Notes: generated by a model from the sequence alone, not told the origin. Counted from the stretch's first letter, positions 8,796 through 17,817 are shown. The stretch: 64,000 nucleotides of DNA from JAGVPT01 sp964642725 (GCA_964642725.1 CAZXQG010000001.1:62001-126000); one strand, 5' to 3'. Numbers and translations are program-made.

Positions 8796-9560
8796 TTACT
8801 TGCTGCCGACTCGCTTCTTCGCCCAGTATTTATGCTCGGCTTTCTTCTCCGCATCCGTCAATGAACCGGCGGTCGGGATTTTCAGCTTCTGCCCTTTGCG
8901 AATAATGTCGGGGTCTTTGATTTGATCGCGGTTGCCCTGCCAAATTTTTGGCCACATAAACGGATTATTGTAGATGTCTTTCTTCTTTGAAATATTCCAC
9001 AAACAGTCGCGGTTCTTCTTCCATGATCCGACAACATACGTTTTTTCCAGGCTTGCGACGAACTCCGGCTTGGCAAGTGCGTCGCGCAATCCGTTGATCT
9101 TCTGCTGTAGCGCTTGAAGCCTGTCGTGGTACTCCTGCAACGCAGCGAGTTTCGATTTCTTCAGGGCGTCTAATTTTGCCTGCACCGAGTCAATCTCAGA
9201 TTTGCGGGCGTAAAGATCCTGGTTTGACAACCGTGACAGTTCGTTGATCCAGCTTTCGAGAGCGGACAATTGGGCCTCATACGCTTTGCGCAATTCATCG
9301 CTTGAACCCGTCATCGATTTTGTTTCGTTGGCCACCGCCTCTATTTTCTGATTTAACGAAGCGAGAAGAGCTTTAAGGCTGTCGACATCTTTGTTCAATT
9401 GAGCCAGCGTCTTTTTCAAATTATCGCGCTGGGCCGTGTAATCCGTCATCTCTTTCTGCCATTCTTCCTTCGTCATCTTTGTCTGGGCAGAAACAGAAGA
9501 CCCTGCGGCCGCAAGGACAACAAGGATAAAACCTGAAATAAATAATTTTCTAAAATTCAT
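8796..9560 (-). CDS. Secreted coiled-coil protein with C-terminal LysM domain
   Basis: A 254-residue protein. Residues 1-26 are a signal peptide (MNFRKLFISGFILVVLAAAG, cleavage near VSAQ). Residues about 30-180 are heptad-rich coiled coil (QRDNLKKTLAQLNKDVDSL). The C-terminus carries a LysM-like domain, YVVGSWKKNRDCLWNISKKK continuing to PDIIRKGQKLKIP, which binds peptidoglycan. ATG 9560 has GGAG 7 bases upstream (GGAGTCACTC). A longer reading from 9584 would overlap the lipoprotein stop and spoil the signal peptide. It lies 20 bases after the lipoprotein gene. Inferred role: cell-envelope structure, in the manner of LysM/coiled-coil tethers. Confidence 0.85.
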   Translation of the reverse strand: MNFRKLFISGFILVVLAAAGSSVSAQTKMTKEEWQKEMTDYTAQRDNLKKTLAQLNKDVDSLKALLASLNQKIEAVANETKSMTGSSDELRKAYEAQLSALESWINELSRLSNQDLYARKSEIDSVQAKLDALKKSKLAALQEYHDRLQALQQKINGLRDALAKPEFVASLEKTYVVGSWKKNRDCLWNISKKKDIYNNPFMWPKIWQGNRDQIKDPDIIRKGQKLKIPTAGSLTDAEKKAEHKYWAKKRVGSK

Positions 9561-9580
9561 GAGTGACTCCTTCAGTATAA

Positions 9581-9847
9581 TCATTGCTGGCTTTTTAGGC
9601 GTTCGCGAGTGGCGTCTTGCTCTTTTGTTGCCGCTGCCAGCTCAGCTTGTTTCTCTGCAATTTGTTTCTGCAGACCTGCCTTTTCGGCTTGTTTGGCATC
9701 GACTTCTTTTTGAAGTGACGCGACTTCAGCCTTTAATGCTTCCAATTGAGCGAGCTCATCTTCGCTGGGCCCGCTGCTGCAACCTGCAACGATAAAAGTC
9801 GCCGCGAGGAAAGCCGTTCCTGCAAATAGCTTCAATGCTCTCTTCAT
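9581..9847 (-). CDS. Small coiled-coil lipoprotein
   Basis: An 88-residue lipoprotein: signal peptide MKRALKLFAGTAFLAATFIV, lipobox VAGC with the acylated cysteine at residue 23, then one uninterrupted alpha-helical coiled coil of about 60 residues (LEALKAEVASLQKEVDAKQA). This is the design of Lpp-like or periplasmic tether lipoproteins, though the C-terminal lysine of Lpp is absent (it ends KSQQ). A purine-rich AGGAAATAGG site precedes the ATG. It is first in a two-gene operon with the LysM protein, with its own promoter and terminator. The pairing suggests that both proteins work together at the outer membrane-peptidoglycan interface (inference). Confidence 0.85.
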   Translation of the reverse strand: MKRALKLFAGTAFLAATFIVAGCSSGPSEDELAQLEALKAEVASLQKEVDAKQAEKAGLQKQIAEKQAELAAATKEQDATRERLKSQQ

Positions 9848-9905
9848 AATGTACCTATTTCCTGTGTAATGAGATGTCTGGAAAACTTCGACCGTTTCCT
9901 ATTGA

Positions 9906-9934
9906 ATAATAACGAAATGGTTCAACGATGTCAA
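9906..9934 (-). promoter_or_regulatory. Near-consensus sigma70 promoter of the lipoprotein-LysM operon
   Basis: Minus strand: TTGACA (9929-9934), exactly 17 bases, TATTAT (9906-9911). Transcription would start near 9899, giving a leader of about 50 bases before ATG 9847. It is the best promoter match I see in the window and implies high constitutive expression. Confidence 0.85.
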
Positions 9935-10067
9935 GGGGAAAAAAACACGTTCGGCGCAAACAGTGCAAGAAACACGGCATTTACCATCCGTATTTAGTTC
10001 AATTTTCCTCCCTCTCTTAAAAAAAATTAATCGCGCTGAAAAATAACCATCCTCATTAGTTGCAATC

Positions 10068-10790
10068 TCACAGCAATCCCCTTTCCGCAAAGCTCGTGAA
10101 ACCGCCGCCTGCAATAATAATGTGGTCGTGCACCGGAATTCCCACCACTTTGCCCGCTTCCACAATCTGCTTCGTGATGACGATATCTTCCTGGCTGGGT
10201 TCGGGATTTCCGCTCGGATGGTTATGCATGAGAATAACGCTGGCCGCGTGCTCAACAATCGCATGGCGAAACACTTCACGCGGATGTGTGAGGGACGAAT
10301 TAAGCAGCCCTTTGGTAATCGTGACTTCCCTGATGATCTTATTTGCGCTGTTCAAAAGGACCACAAGGAAAACTTCCTGTTGAAGGTCGCGTAGAGTCGG
10401 TATGAACTGATCCGCAACGTCCGAGGGGGACCTGATGACCGGGCGGTCCGTTTCAGGGGAAGACTGAAGCCGGCGTGCCAACTCGAACGCGGCAGCAATT
10501 GAAACTGCACGCGCATCGCCGATTCCTTTAAATCGCTTTAAGTCGGCAACGCTTAAGCCGGCAAGCGACCTCAATGACTTGTGCTCGACGAACAAAGTTT
10601 TTGCAAGATCAACGGCCGTTACTTTCCCGCTCCCGGAGCCGATCAGAATGGCAAGCAGTTCTGCTTCGGTAAGAACTTCCGGGCCGCGGTTAATCAGTTT
10701 TTCACGCGGCCGCTCATTGACAGGCCAATCTTTGATTTTGGAATGGTAGAACGAAGATTCGTTGACTTTTCGGTTCGATGCTTCAGCCAT
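10068..10790 (-). CDS. radC: RadC family protein (JAB1/MPN-type)
   Basis: A 240-residue RadC/MPN+ protein. The N-terminal half has the UPF0758 box SKIKDWPVNERPREKLINRG (residues 17-36) and a helix-hairpin-helix-like LKRFKGIGDARAVSI. The C-terminal half carries the JAMM zinc motif, with HNHPSGNPEPSQED around residue 190 and an upstream glutamate. Length and order match the family. The historical DNA-repair name is poorly supported by experiments. It ends 220 bases upstream of the lipoprotein gene; the next gene upstream stops 21 bases before its ATG, so the two may be co-transcribed. Confidence 0.94.
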   Translation of the reverse strand: MAEASNRKVNESSFYHSKIKDWPVNERPREKLINRGPEVLTEAELLAILIGSGSGKVTAVDLAKTLFVEHKSLRSLAGLSVADLKRFKGIGDARAVSIAAAFELARRLQSSPETDRPVIRSPSDVADQFIPTLRDLQQEVFLVVLLNSANKIIREVTITKGLLNSSLTHPREVFRHAIVEHAASVILMHNHPSGNPEPSQEDIVITKQIVEAGKVVGIPVHDHIIIAGGGFTSFAERGLL

Positions 10791-10811
10791 AAGCCCCCCT
10801 GTTTGATTCTT

Positions 10812-12818
10812 TTATTTTGGCGCAGCGTCCTTTTTGTAATACACCTCGTCGATCTTTGAAGTTTTCCCCCTCTTATATTGAAGGATGTGGAGGAAGGAAT
10901 TCACCCTGTTCTCCGTGAGCGAAATTTTTGAATGATAGCCCGGAAAATCCGATACCTTCCCCAACAATTCCGTAAGCCGTTCCCGCGTTGTGCCGCCGTT
11001 TTGAATTTGAGTTAGGACCAACGACATCGCATCGTAACCGAACAGGACGTTATCGGTCGCTTGGCGTTGGGTTGCCTGAAAGAATTTCGATGTGAACTGG
11101 TTGTAGTCGTACGAATTTTCGACCCAGCGGTCCGAACTGAAGATTACTCCATCGGCGTACCGTTTGTTGAGGTCGAGTTCGGTTGCATCATTCCATTCTC
11201 CCGAGCCGAGGAGCGTTGTCTTAATATTGTAGTACGTTAGTTGCGATGTAATGATGCCGATCTCGCTGCTGTTTGAAATCGGACTAAACACCGCTTCAAT
11301 TGACGTAGCGGGGTATTGCAGGCTGTCCACGTAGAACGGTTCAACCTCCAGCGGGATTCCCAATGAGTCGGCCATCGCTTTGCCGTTTTGCCCGAACAAT
11401 CGCTGGACGACAACTTTCCCTTCTTTCTCTGCCAGTGAATCAATCATCGATTTTCGAATGCCGGCATTCGTCAGCCTTTTGATGATCTCGGGATAGCTTA
11501 CTGTTCCTCTAAAATCTATCGATTGCTCTTCCCCAAAAACCGCCGCCTCGCTCCGCATTGCGCTAAAAAGGTACCGCAAATCTGTTGCCCCTTTCAAATA
11601 ACGTTTGTCCGATATGATCCGCGCGCCGAGCCGCATTGATTCCTGCACGAAAGAATCTGCAATTCCGCTGCTCGGTTGAAAGCCCGGAGCAACAACGGCG
11701 AGGTTTTTCAACCCGAGTTTCAGAACGGCATACTGCGCCATCGCTTTCCCGCGGGTCGTGTAATCGGGATTTGCCTGAAAGACATAGTCACCGACCGCGG
11801 CGATGCCGTTATCGGTCGCCGTGGGCGTGATCAGGGGAATCTTCCGCGAATTGGCAATTCCCGCGACGGGAGAGACTTCATAACTGAAGATCGGCCCGAC
11901 AATGCCGATGAATTCCTTGTCGTCCAGCCACGGTTGGATCTCGCGTGCCGCAACAAGCGGGTCTTTCTCAGAATCGCGTACATCAATAACGACCGTGACG
12001 CCCTGTTTCGCGTTCTTCAAATTGTATTCGTCGACGGCATACTTCACACCGTCCAGGATTTCGTAGGCAAGCTTCTTTTCGCGGGAAACACCGTCCGTTT
12101 TCTGCATCAGCGGCAAAATAACGCCGAGCTTCACCGATGTTCCGCTCTGGAGTCTGACAAGAAGCGAACGGGCGCGCTGTGCACTCAGAGGATCTTCTTT
12201 GCCGGACAAAACTTCGCGCGCATGAGCCATCGATTCTGTGAATAGCCCTTGGTCGAATTCTATTTCAGCAAGGTGGAGGGTCAGCAGCTTTTTCGACCTA
12301 TCCGTTTTCGCGAAATAAAGGAGGTCTTTTAATTCTTGCGCGGTAAGAAATTCCGAAGCGACATTTTCAAAAATTCTTTGCGACCGGAGAAACGTCTTCC
12401 GTTCCTTCCCGCTTTCAAGCACTACGAGCAATTCGCCGGCCGCGTCAGAATAGCGGTTAAGCCGGTAATAATTTAATGCGAGGGTAAAATGTGCATCCTC
12501 GGCATAATTACTCTGCGGGAACGTATCGAGGTAATCCTTCAAGACACGGATCGACTCCCGGAAACTGTGCAGTTGAAAGAGCGTTTTCGAAGACATGATC
12601 AGCGCTGCAGTCGTCCGCTGGTTGCGGGCCGGCTCCTCAATCACTTTTTGAAAAGAAAGATACGCTTCTTTAAAATCATTTTGCGCATACTGTTTCGTCC
12701 CCAGTAAAAAATTTTCCTCTGCGCTTTGATTAAAAACGACCTCATCCTGAGCAGTAAGTGTCCTGCCAAAGGTCAAAAGAACAAATAAACCTATAAAAAA
12801 TATTTCTATGAACTTCAT
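10812..12818 (-). CDS. TPR domain fused to periplasmic-binding-protein fold
   Basis: A 668-residue protein with a signal peptide (MKFIEIFFIGLFVLLTFGRT). Residues about 25-200 form TPR-like helices (FLLGTKQYAQNDFKEAYLSF; YAEDAHFTLALNYYRLNRYS). The rest is a type-I periplasmic binding domain of the branched-chain amino acid/LivK kind (VKLGVILPLMQKT; GIVGPIFSYEVSPVAGIANS). This order, TPR then PBP, is that of LpoA, the outer-membrane activator of penicillin-binding protein 1A, but no lipobox is present. No ABC permease of the Liv type is nearby, so transport is unlikely. I chose ATG 12818; a TTG at 12827 is the alternative. Confidence 0.8.
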   Translation of the reverse strand: MKFIEIFFIGLFVLLTFGRTLTAQDEVVFNQSAEENFLLGTKQYAQNDFKEAYLSFQKVIEEPARNQRTTAALIMSSKTLFQLHSFRESIRVLKDYLDTFPQSNYAEDAHFTLALNYYRLNRYSDAAGELLVVLESGKERKTFLRSQRIFENVASEFLTAQELKDLLYFAKTDRSKKLLTLHLAEIEFDQGLFTESMAHAREVLSGKEDPLSAQRARSLLVRLQSGTSVKLGVILPLMQKTDGVSREKKLAYEILDGVKYAVDEYNLKNAKQGVTVVIDVRDSEKDPLVAAREIQPWLDDKEFIGIVGPIFSYEVSPVAGIANSRKIPLITPTATDNGIAAVGDYVFQANPDYTTRGKAMAQYAVLKLGLKNLAVVAPGFQPSSGIADSFVQESMRLGARIISDKRYLKGATDLRYLFSAMRSEAAVFGEEQSIDFRGTVSYPEIIKRLTNAGIRKSMIDSLAEKEGKVVVQRLFGQNGKAMADSLGIPLEVEPFYVDSLQYPATSIEAVFSPISNSSEIGIITSQLTYYNIKTTLLGSGEWNDATELDLNKRYADGVIFSSDRWVENSYDYNQFTSKFFQATQRQATDNVLFGYDAMSLVLTQIQNGGTTRERLTELLGKVSDFPGYHSKISLTENRVNSFLHILQYKRGKTSKIDEVYYKKDAAPK

Positions 12819-12870
12819 AGTATGCAACTAACTCTATAGTACCAACGATGGGCTTCCCGCGCCATTATTT

Positions 12871-14559
12871 TCAAACATCTCTCGACAGCGCTTTCACTCC
12901 GATCGAGTGCGAGACAGCACCGACAACGGCGGACAAAAATGCGATCACCGCAAGAGCATAATACAGCCAAGAAATTTTCTTTGGAATCTCGTAATAGATA
13001 GAGTTGAAAACAGCAAGTATGGGGAAAAAGAAAACAATTACAAGCACGACAAGAAAGACGATACTTAATAAAAACGTGAGCGTCGCTCCCTGCGATGAGG
13101 CAATTCGAATGGGGTTCTTTTCGTCATAGTTAACAAAGTATGAGCCCAGTCCAAAATTGAGACTTACGAGTGCAGCGGCAATGAACCCCATTCCGGCGGT
13201 CGTTACCTGAGGCAGCGGAGAAAGAAGAATATACGGGATATTGGACAACACTGCTAATGCCAATCCAATGAGCGTGAACGGGACGAGCACAATCAAAAAT
13301 TTTGTCCAGTACACCTTCGATGCACTCAGCGGCGAACTGCGGACCGTCCAGTATGCATCGCCCTCGAGGCTCATCATGGGAAAAGCGAAGCGCAGCGCTA
13401 TTGACGTTATCAAAAAGGCATCGAAAATGTACACAACCAAATAGACGGCCGTTCGTAATTTCGGGTCCTGCAAACCGAAATCCATCGAGGTTACGCTTGA
13501 GAGAAACGTGCACACGAGAAGCAACATAACCACAAGATGTATCCACTGGCTCGGCTCCCGCAAGAATTGCCAGTACTCCTTTTTCAAAATGGATTCATTT
13601 TGCGGTGAGAAATGCGACCGTTTCTCGAAACTAAAAAGCGTTCCTGTAAACTCAAATTTCTTGATCGAAAACGATTTAAAGGTCAGAGAAGTGATCCATG
13701 TAGAATAGAATAATCTGTCGCCCGCCACAACAAGCGCAATAAATGCCGCGGCGGTCGACAACAACAACAGTGCACAATATCCGGCCACTGCGGTTTGATT
13801 TCCGGTTGCATAGAAGAAAAAGATTTGGGAAATCCAGAAATTGGGAAGATAATTAGAGACGGGAGGATCGAGCTGCCCAAAATACAGATTGACGTTCGGA
13901 TAGTATCTCATGACCTCCCGAACAAGATCAATCGGGCTCGTTAGATGAAAGTATAAATAGATCTGAACTACGTAAAATAAAGCCAGCAGCCCGATGAGCA
14001 TTTTGAAGTTGATCTTCGATGCAAGCTTCATAAGCACAAGCAGGATGATTACGGCTGTGCATCCGGCAAGAAACATGAACGGCACCAAAACGCCGAGCAT
14101 CACCCAGAGATAAAAATGCCACGGGAAGCCGAAATACGAACCGTACCCCAGCAGGACGGAAAAACCCGCAAGAAAAAGCGTGCCGGAACTATAGAAAAAA
14201 TTGTCGAGAAATTTTATGATGAAGATCGTCAGATGCGGAATCGGCCTCGTCAACATGAAATGCACTTCCGGCGACCGGTACAGCGTAGAATACGACACGA
14301 CCATATTTCCAAGGCTGATGGTGATAAAAAAAACGAACAAGAGCATCGACATAAATCTGTGAAACAGGAACAACCCAATCTTGACATCCTCGAGAAGGTA
14401 GGCGGTGAGAAAGCGGGAAAAGAAAAATGCGCCGACGGCGAACGAACCGAAGACGATGAACGACCCGACATTCTTGATCAGGGACTGAACGTTGAGGGAA
14501 AACGTCACTTTCCAGAACATTTTGTTCTTGAAGGAGATAATATGCAGGAACTTTCTCAC
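12871..14559 (-). CDS. ABC exporter permease, multi-spanning
   Basis: A 562-residue integral membrane protein with about 12 predicted hydrophobic segments (for example SFIVFGSFAVGAFFFSRF and MLLFVFFITISLGNMVVSYS). A soluble loop near residues 310-340 contains FSFEKRSHFSPQNESILKKE, a pattern common in ABC-2/ABC-export type permeases that follow a lone ATPase. Its ATG overlaps the stop of the ATPase gene as a 4-base overlap at 14556-14559, so the two are translationally coupled and form one transporter. The substrate is unknown. Confidence 0.82.
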   Translation of the reverse strand: MRKFLHIISFKNKMFWKVTFSLNVQSLIKNVGSFIVFGSFAVGAFFFSRFLTAYLLEDVKIGLFLFHRFMSMLLFVFFITISLGNMVVSYSTLYRSPEVHFMLTRPIPHLTIFIIKFLDNFFYSSGTLFLAGFSVLLGYGSYFGFPWHFYLWVMLGVLVPFMFLAGCTAVIILLVLMKLASKINFKMLIGLLALFYVVQIYLYFHLTSPIDLVREVMRYYPNVNLYFGQLDPPVSNYLPNFWISQIFFFYATGNQTAVAGYCALLLLSTAAAFIALVVAGDRLFYSTWITSLTFKSFSIKKFEFTGTLFSFEKRSHFSPQNESILKKEYWQFLREPSQWIHLVVMLLLVCTFLSSVTSMDFGLQDPKLRTAVYLVVYIFDAFLITSIALRFAFPMMSLEGDAYWTVRSSPLSASKVYWTKFLIVLVPFTLIGLALAVLSNIPYILLSPLPQVTTAGMGFIAAALVSLNFGLGSYFVNYDEKNPIRIASSQGATLTFLLSIVFLVVLVIVFFFPILAVFNSIYYEIPKKISWLYYALAVIAFLSAVVGAVSHSIGVKALSRDV

Positions 14560-15275
14560 TTCGTCAGCTCCAGAAAAACCGATTCGAGTTTCCCGTCGTA
14601 ATTCGATTTGTGATGATGAAGGTTTTCCTTCGTGTCGATGAAAATAAGCTTACCGTCTTTAATAATTCCGATCCGGTCGCACAACTCTTCCACCATCTCA
14701 AGGCTGTGCGTTGACATAAAGATGGAAACACCTTCAAGCGACTTTTGTTTGAGCGAATCCTTGATGATGCGTGCGCTCCTCGGGTCGAGCCCGACCATCG
14801 GCTCGTCGATAATAATTGTTTTCGGGTCGTGAAGAAAGGCAGCGGTGATTGTCACACGCTGGCGCATCCCCTGAGAATATTCTTCGGTCCTTTTATCGAC
14901 CCAGTCTCCGATCTCAAAATGCTCCACCAGCTCTTTGACTCGTTCCTGTATCTTCTTCTTCGGCATGTTAAACAATCCGCCGATGTAGTACAGAAATTCT
15001 CTTCCGGTGAGTTTGTCGTACAGAAACGGCTGGTCCGGAATGTACCCTATCGACGCTTTCGCCTCCAACGCTTGGTTTTGAACGTCGAATCCATTCACTA
15101 CGATCGAACCTGAACTCGGTGTAAACAAACCGGTCATCATCTTGATGGTCGTTGTCTTCCCCGCACCGTTCGGACCCAAAAAACCAAAAAACTCCCCCTG
15201 AGGAACCGTGAGCGACAGGTTGTCCACCGCAACGAAAGAGCCGAATTTTTTTGTGAGATTCTGAAGTACGATCAT
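14556..15275 (-). CDS. ABC transporter ATP-binding protein
   Basis: A 239-residue ATPase of the ABC-2 exporter type. Walker A is GPNGAGKTTTIKMM, the signature is EYSQGMRQRVTI, Walker B is TIIIDEPMVGLDP and the switch histidine is in STHSLE. The start at ATG 15275 gives MIVLQNLTKKFGSF; a TTG at 15302 would add nine residues. It powers the permease encoded directly downstream (4-base overlap). The pair sits between guaA and the TPR-binding-protein gene; neither neighbour reveals the substrate. Confidence 0.93.
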   Translation of the reverse strand: MIVLQNLTKKFGSFVAVDNLSLTVPQGEFFGFLGPNGAGKTTTIKMMTGLFTPSSGSIVVNGFDVQNQALEAKASIGYIPDQPFLYDKLTGREFLYYIGGLFNMPKKKIQERVKELVEHFEIGDWVDKRTEEYSQGMRQRVTITAAFLHDPKTIIIDEPMVGLDPRSARIIKDSLKQKSLEGVSIFMSTHSLEMVEELCDRIGIIKDGKLIFIDTKENLHHHKSNYDGKLESVFLELTK

Positions 15276-15356
15276 AACTGATTTGAAATTGTCGCTCTGC
15301 AATTTCGATTGACGATTGCCGAATGGCTAATTCGCAAATCGGAAATCGGAAAATAT

Positions 15357-16904
15357 CTACTCCCATTCAATCGTTGACGGGGGTTTGGAACTGACATCAT
15401 AGACAACGCGATTGACGCCGCGCACTTCATTGATAATTCGGTTGGAAACGGCCGAGAGCACATCGTACGGCAGATGCACCCAATCCGCCGTCATCCCGTC
15501 AACGCTGGTCACGGCACGAAGAGCAACGGTGTTCTCGTAGGTTCGTTCATCCCCCATGACACCGACCGATTGCACAGGAAGCAGCACTGCAAACGCCTGC
15601 CAGATCTCATTATATAAATTATTTTTATGAAGTTCCTCAATAAAGATACCGTCGGCACCGCGGAGGATTTCGAGCCGCTCCGGCGTCACCTCGCCCAGCA
15701 CGCGGATAGCAAGGCCCGGACCGGGAAACGGATGCCGGCCTATCATAATTTCCGGAAGGCCGAGGGTTCGGCCGACCTCGCGCACTTCGTCTTTGAACAA
15801 TTCACGAAACGGTTCGACGAGCTTTAAGTTCATTTTTTCAGGAAGCCCGCCGACGTTGTGGTGGGTTTTGATAGTTGCCGAAGGCCCTTTGAACGACATT
15901 GATTCAATGACATCCGGATACAGCGTTCCCTGCGCCAGGAAGGAAACGCCGTCAACTTTTTTCGCTTCTTTCTCGAAAATGTCGATGAATGTCTTGCCGA
16001 TAATTTTGCGCTTTTGTTCCGGGTCGATCACGCCTTTCAGCCGTTCAAGAAACAGTTTCGAGCCGTCGACAAAATCGAGCGGGATATGGAACTCGTCCCG
16101 AAATGTTTTAACGACCTGCTCGCTTTCGCCGCGGCGCATAACGCCGTTGTCGATGTGAACGCAGAATAATTGATCGCCGACGGCTTTATGAAGAAGCACG
16201 GCAGCAACGGAAGAATCGACGCCGCCGCTGAGCGCACAAAGGACTTTGCCGCTGCCGACTCTGCTCCGAATCTCTGCAACGGAGCGCTCGACGAACGACT
16301 CCGGGTTCCAGTCGCCGGAACATCGGCAAATTTCAAAGAGGAAGTTGGACAATATTTTCTTCCCCTCCTTTGTGTGAACGACCTCCGGATGAAACTGCAC
16401 TCCGTAAATTTTCTTCTGTTGATTTCGGATGGCGCAGATTGGCGCATTGTCTGAGTGGGCGATCGGCTCAAATCCGTCCGGGAGTTTCGTTAACGAGTCC
16501 CCATGGCTCATCCACACTTCCGTCGATTTGGACACGCCGGTAAAGATTCCGTTCTCAGCGTCGACGATCAATCGGGCTCTTCCGAATTCTCTTTTTGCCG
16601 CCCGGTCGACTTCTCCCCCAAGCTGGAACGCCATCAATTGAAGTCCGTAGCATATTCCCAGCACCGGAATTCCAAGGCTGAAGATCCGTTCATCCGAAAT
16701 CGGCGCGTCCGCTGCATAGACGCTCGACGGGCCGCCGGAAAAAATAATTCCTTTCGGATTGAACGCCTGAATTTTTTCCAACGGAATATTAAACGGCTGA
16801 ATTTCGCAATACACGTGAAGCTCACGCACACGCCTGGCAATCAATTGCGAGTACTGGGCGCCGAAATCAAGAATAAGAATGGATTCAGGTTGAGACGTAG
16901 GCAT
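15357..16904 (-). CDS. guaA: GMP synthase (glutamine-hydrolysing)
   Basis: A 515-residue cytoplasmic enzyme converting XMP, glutamine and ATP to GMP, the last step of guanine nucleotide synthesis. The N-terminal class I amidotransferase domain has LDFGAQYSQLIARRVREL, nucleophile loop GICYGLQLMA, and HPEVVHT. The ATP pyrophosphatase domain has the PP-loop ALSGGVDSSVAA. The C-terminal dimerisation domain ends SKPPSTIEWE, the invariant GuaA terminus. ATG 16904 (MPTSQPESILILDFG) was chosen; a GTG at 16916 is possible. Downstream, 81 bases separate it from the ABC pair. Confidence 0.98.
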   Translation of the reverse strand: MPTSQPESILILDFGAQYSQLIARRVRELHVYCEIQPFNIPLEKIQAFNPKGIIFSGGPSSVYAADAPISDERIFSLGIPVLGICYGLQLMAFQLGGEVDRAAKREFGRARLIVDAENGIFTGVSKSTEVWMSHGDSLTKLPDGFEPIAHSDNAPICAIRNQQKKIYGVQFHPEVVHTKEGKKILSNFLFEICRCSGDWNPESFVERSVAEIRSRVGSGKVLCALSGGVDSSVAAVLLHKAVGDQLFCVHIDNGVMRRGESEQVVKTFRDEFHIPLDFVDGSKLFLERLKGVIDPEQKRKIIGKTFIDIFEKEAKKVDGVSFLAQGTLYPDVIESMSFKGPSATIKTHHNVGGLPEKMNLKLVEPFRELFKDEVREVGRTLGLPEIMIGRHPFPGPGLAIRVLGEVTPERLEILRGADGIFIEELHKNNLYNEIWQAFAVLLPVQSVGVMGDERTYENTVALRAVTSVDGMTADWVHLPYDVLSAVSNRIINEVRGVNRVVYDVSSKPPSTIEWE

Positions 16905-16916
16905 TGTTCGATTCAC

Positions 16917-17250
16917 CGAAGTCAGTTTTTAGAAATACGCTCGTAGCAGGGAGTAGTAAAGGTTGAAACCGACGACAGCGGATGAAAGATCCTTGGTCTA
17001 TCTTGGCGTCAATTTCATCAGCGGAGCCGTTGTTACCTTAAAGATACGCTATCTCCTTTGTTTCTGCAAGTGATTCTATGAGCCATGTTCTATGAGCCAA
17101 GCAATGCTTTGGCGTTCTCAACTATCTCGTTTCCACCGTCTCGTTGGGAACAATAGAAAGAAGCCCTTCAATGACGCCTCGGTCCCAAACAGAGTTTGGG
17201 CTCGAGATGACGAATAGAAGGCATGGCACCACTAATTATTGATTGATTGT
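16917..17250. repeat. Intergenic region with tandem repeat and degenerate palindromes
   Basis: About 370 bases between the divergent guaA and smpB genes hold no convincing gene. I see a 12-base direct repeat TTCTATGAGCCA at 17074-17085 and 17088-17099 (period 14). There is a hairpin CCCAAAC-AGA-GTTTGGG at 17184-17200, and an imperfect CTCGTTTCCAC/GTTGGGAAC palindrome at about 17127-17152. The last two resemble decayed copies of the dispersed CTCGTTCCCAA.../TTGGGAACGAG palindromes seen in many bacterial genomes. Promoters for both flanking genes must also lie here; none stands out. Confidence 0.4.
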
Positions 17251-17276
17251 CGCCGTCTATTTTACTAATTTGTGTC

Positions 17277-17753
17277 GTGAATGTAGAAGAAAAATCCCCC
17301 GAGGAACGAATTTCCATCAGCAACCGGAAAGCCCGACACGAATACGAAGTGCTGGACTCGTTCGAGGCGGGCCTTGTCCTTCGAGGCTCGGAAGTCAAGT
17401 CTCTCCGTTTAGGAAACGCCAATCTGCTGGATAGTTATGCGCACGTGAAAGCCGGTGAAGTATGGTTATCGGGCATGCACATCAACCCGTACGAACAGGC
17501 GAACATCCTTAACCACGACCCCGTGCGCGAACGAAAACTGCTTCTGCACAAAAAAGAAATCAGAAAATTAGTTGGCAAAACATCTGAAAAAGGATTAACT
17601 TTAATTCCGCTGAAAGTGTATTTCAAGAATGGCAGAGCAAAAGTAGAGGTAGGTCTGTGCCGCGGAAAACGAAGCTACGATAAACGTGCTGCTATCGCAA
17701 AGCGGGAAACCGAACGCGAAATGCGGAGGCAGTTTTCGAGAAAAGAATATTGA
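17277..17753 (+). CDS. smpB: tmRNA-binding protein SmpB
   Basis: A 158-residue partner of tmRNA that brings it to stalled ribosomes for trans-translation. Visible are NRKARHEYEVLDSFEAGLVL, the OB-fold signature GSEVKSLR with NANLLDSYAHV, AYEQ-like NPYEQANILNHDPVRERKLL and the basic C-terminal tail KRSYDKRAAIAKRETEREMR. I start it at the GTG of VNVEEKSPEERIS, which matches family length; a TTG at 17247 would add ten hydrophobic residues. No tmRNA gene was found in the window. tyrS follows after about 65 bases on the same strand. Confidence 0.95.
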   Translation: MNVEEKSPEERISISNRKARHEYEVLDSFEAGLVLRGSEVKSLRLGNANLLDSYAHVKAGEVWLSGMHINPYEQANILNHDPVRERKLLLHKKEIRKLVGKTSEKGLTLIPLKVYFKNGRAKVEVGLCRGKRSYDKRAAIAKRETEREMRRQFSRKEY

Positions 17754-17817
17754 AATTTCGAGATCATTTTTCATCGTTAAGGCGCATTCAACATCAATAG
17801 AGGATCAATACCAGGCA

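Noticed and set aside
9899..10279. 126-codon minus-strand open frame overlapping the end of radC
   Set aside because: It is a frame shadow of radC continuing into non-coding DNA that carries the promoter of the lipoprotein operon; composition is not protein-like.
17168..17422. Open frame antisense to the smpB start
   Set aside because: Low-complexity shadow of smpB and of the palindromic intergenic DNA; no start signal or family resemblance.
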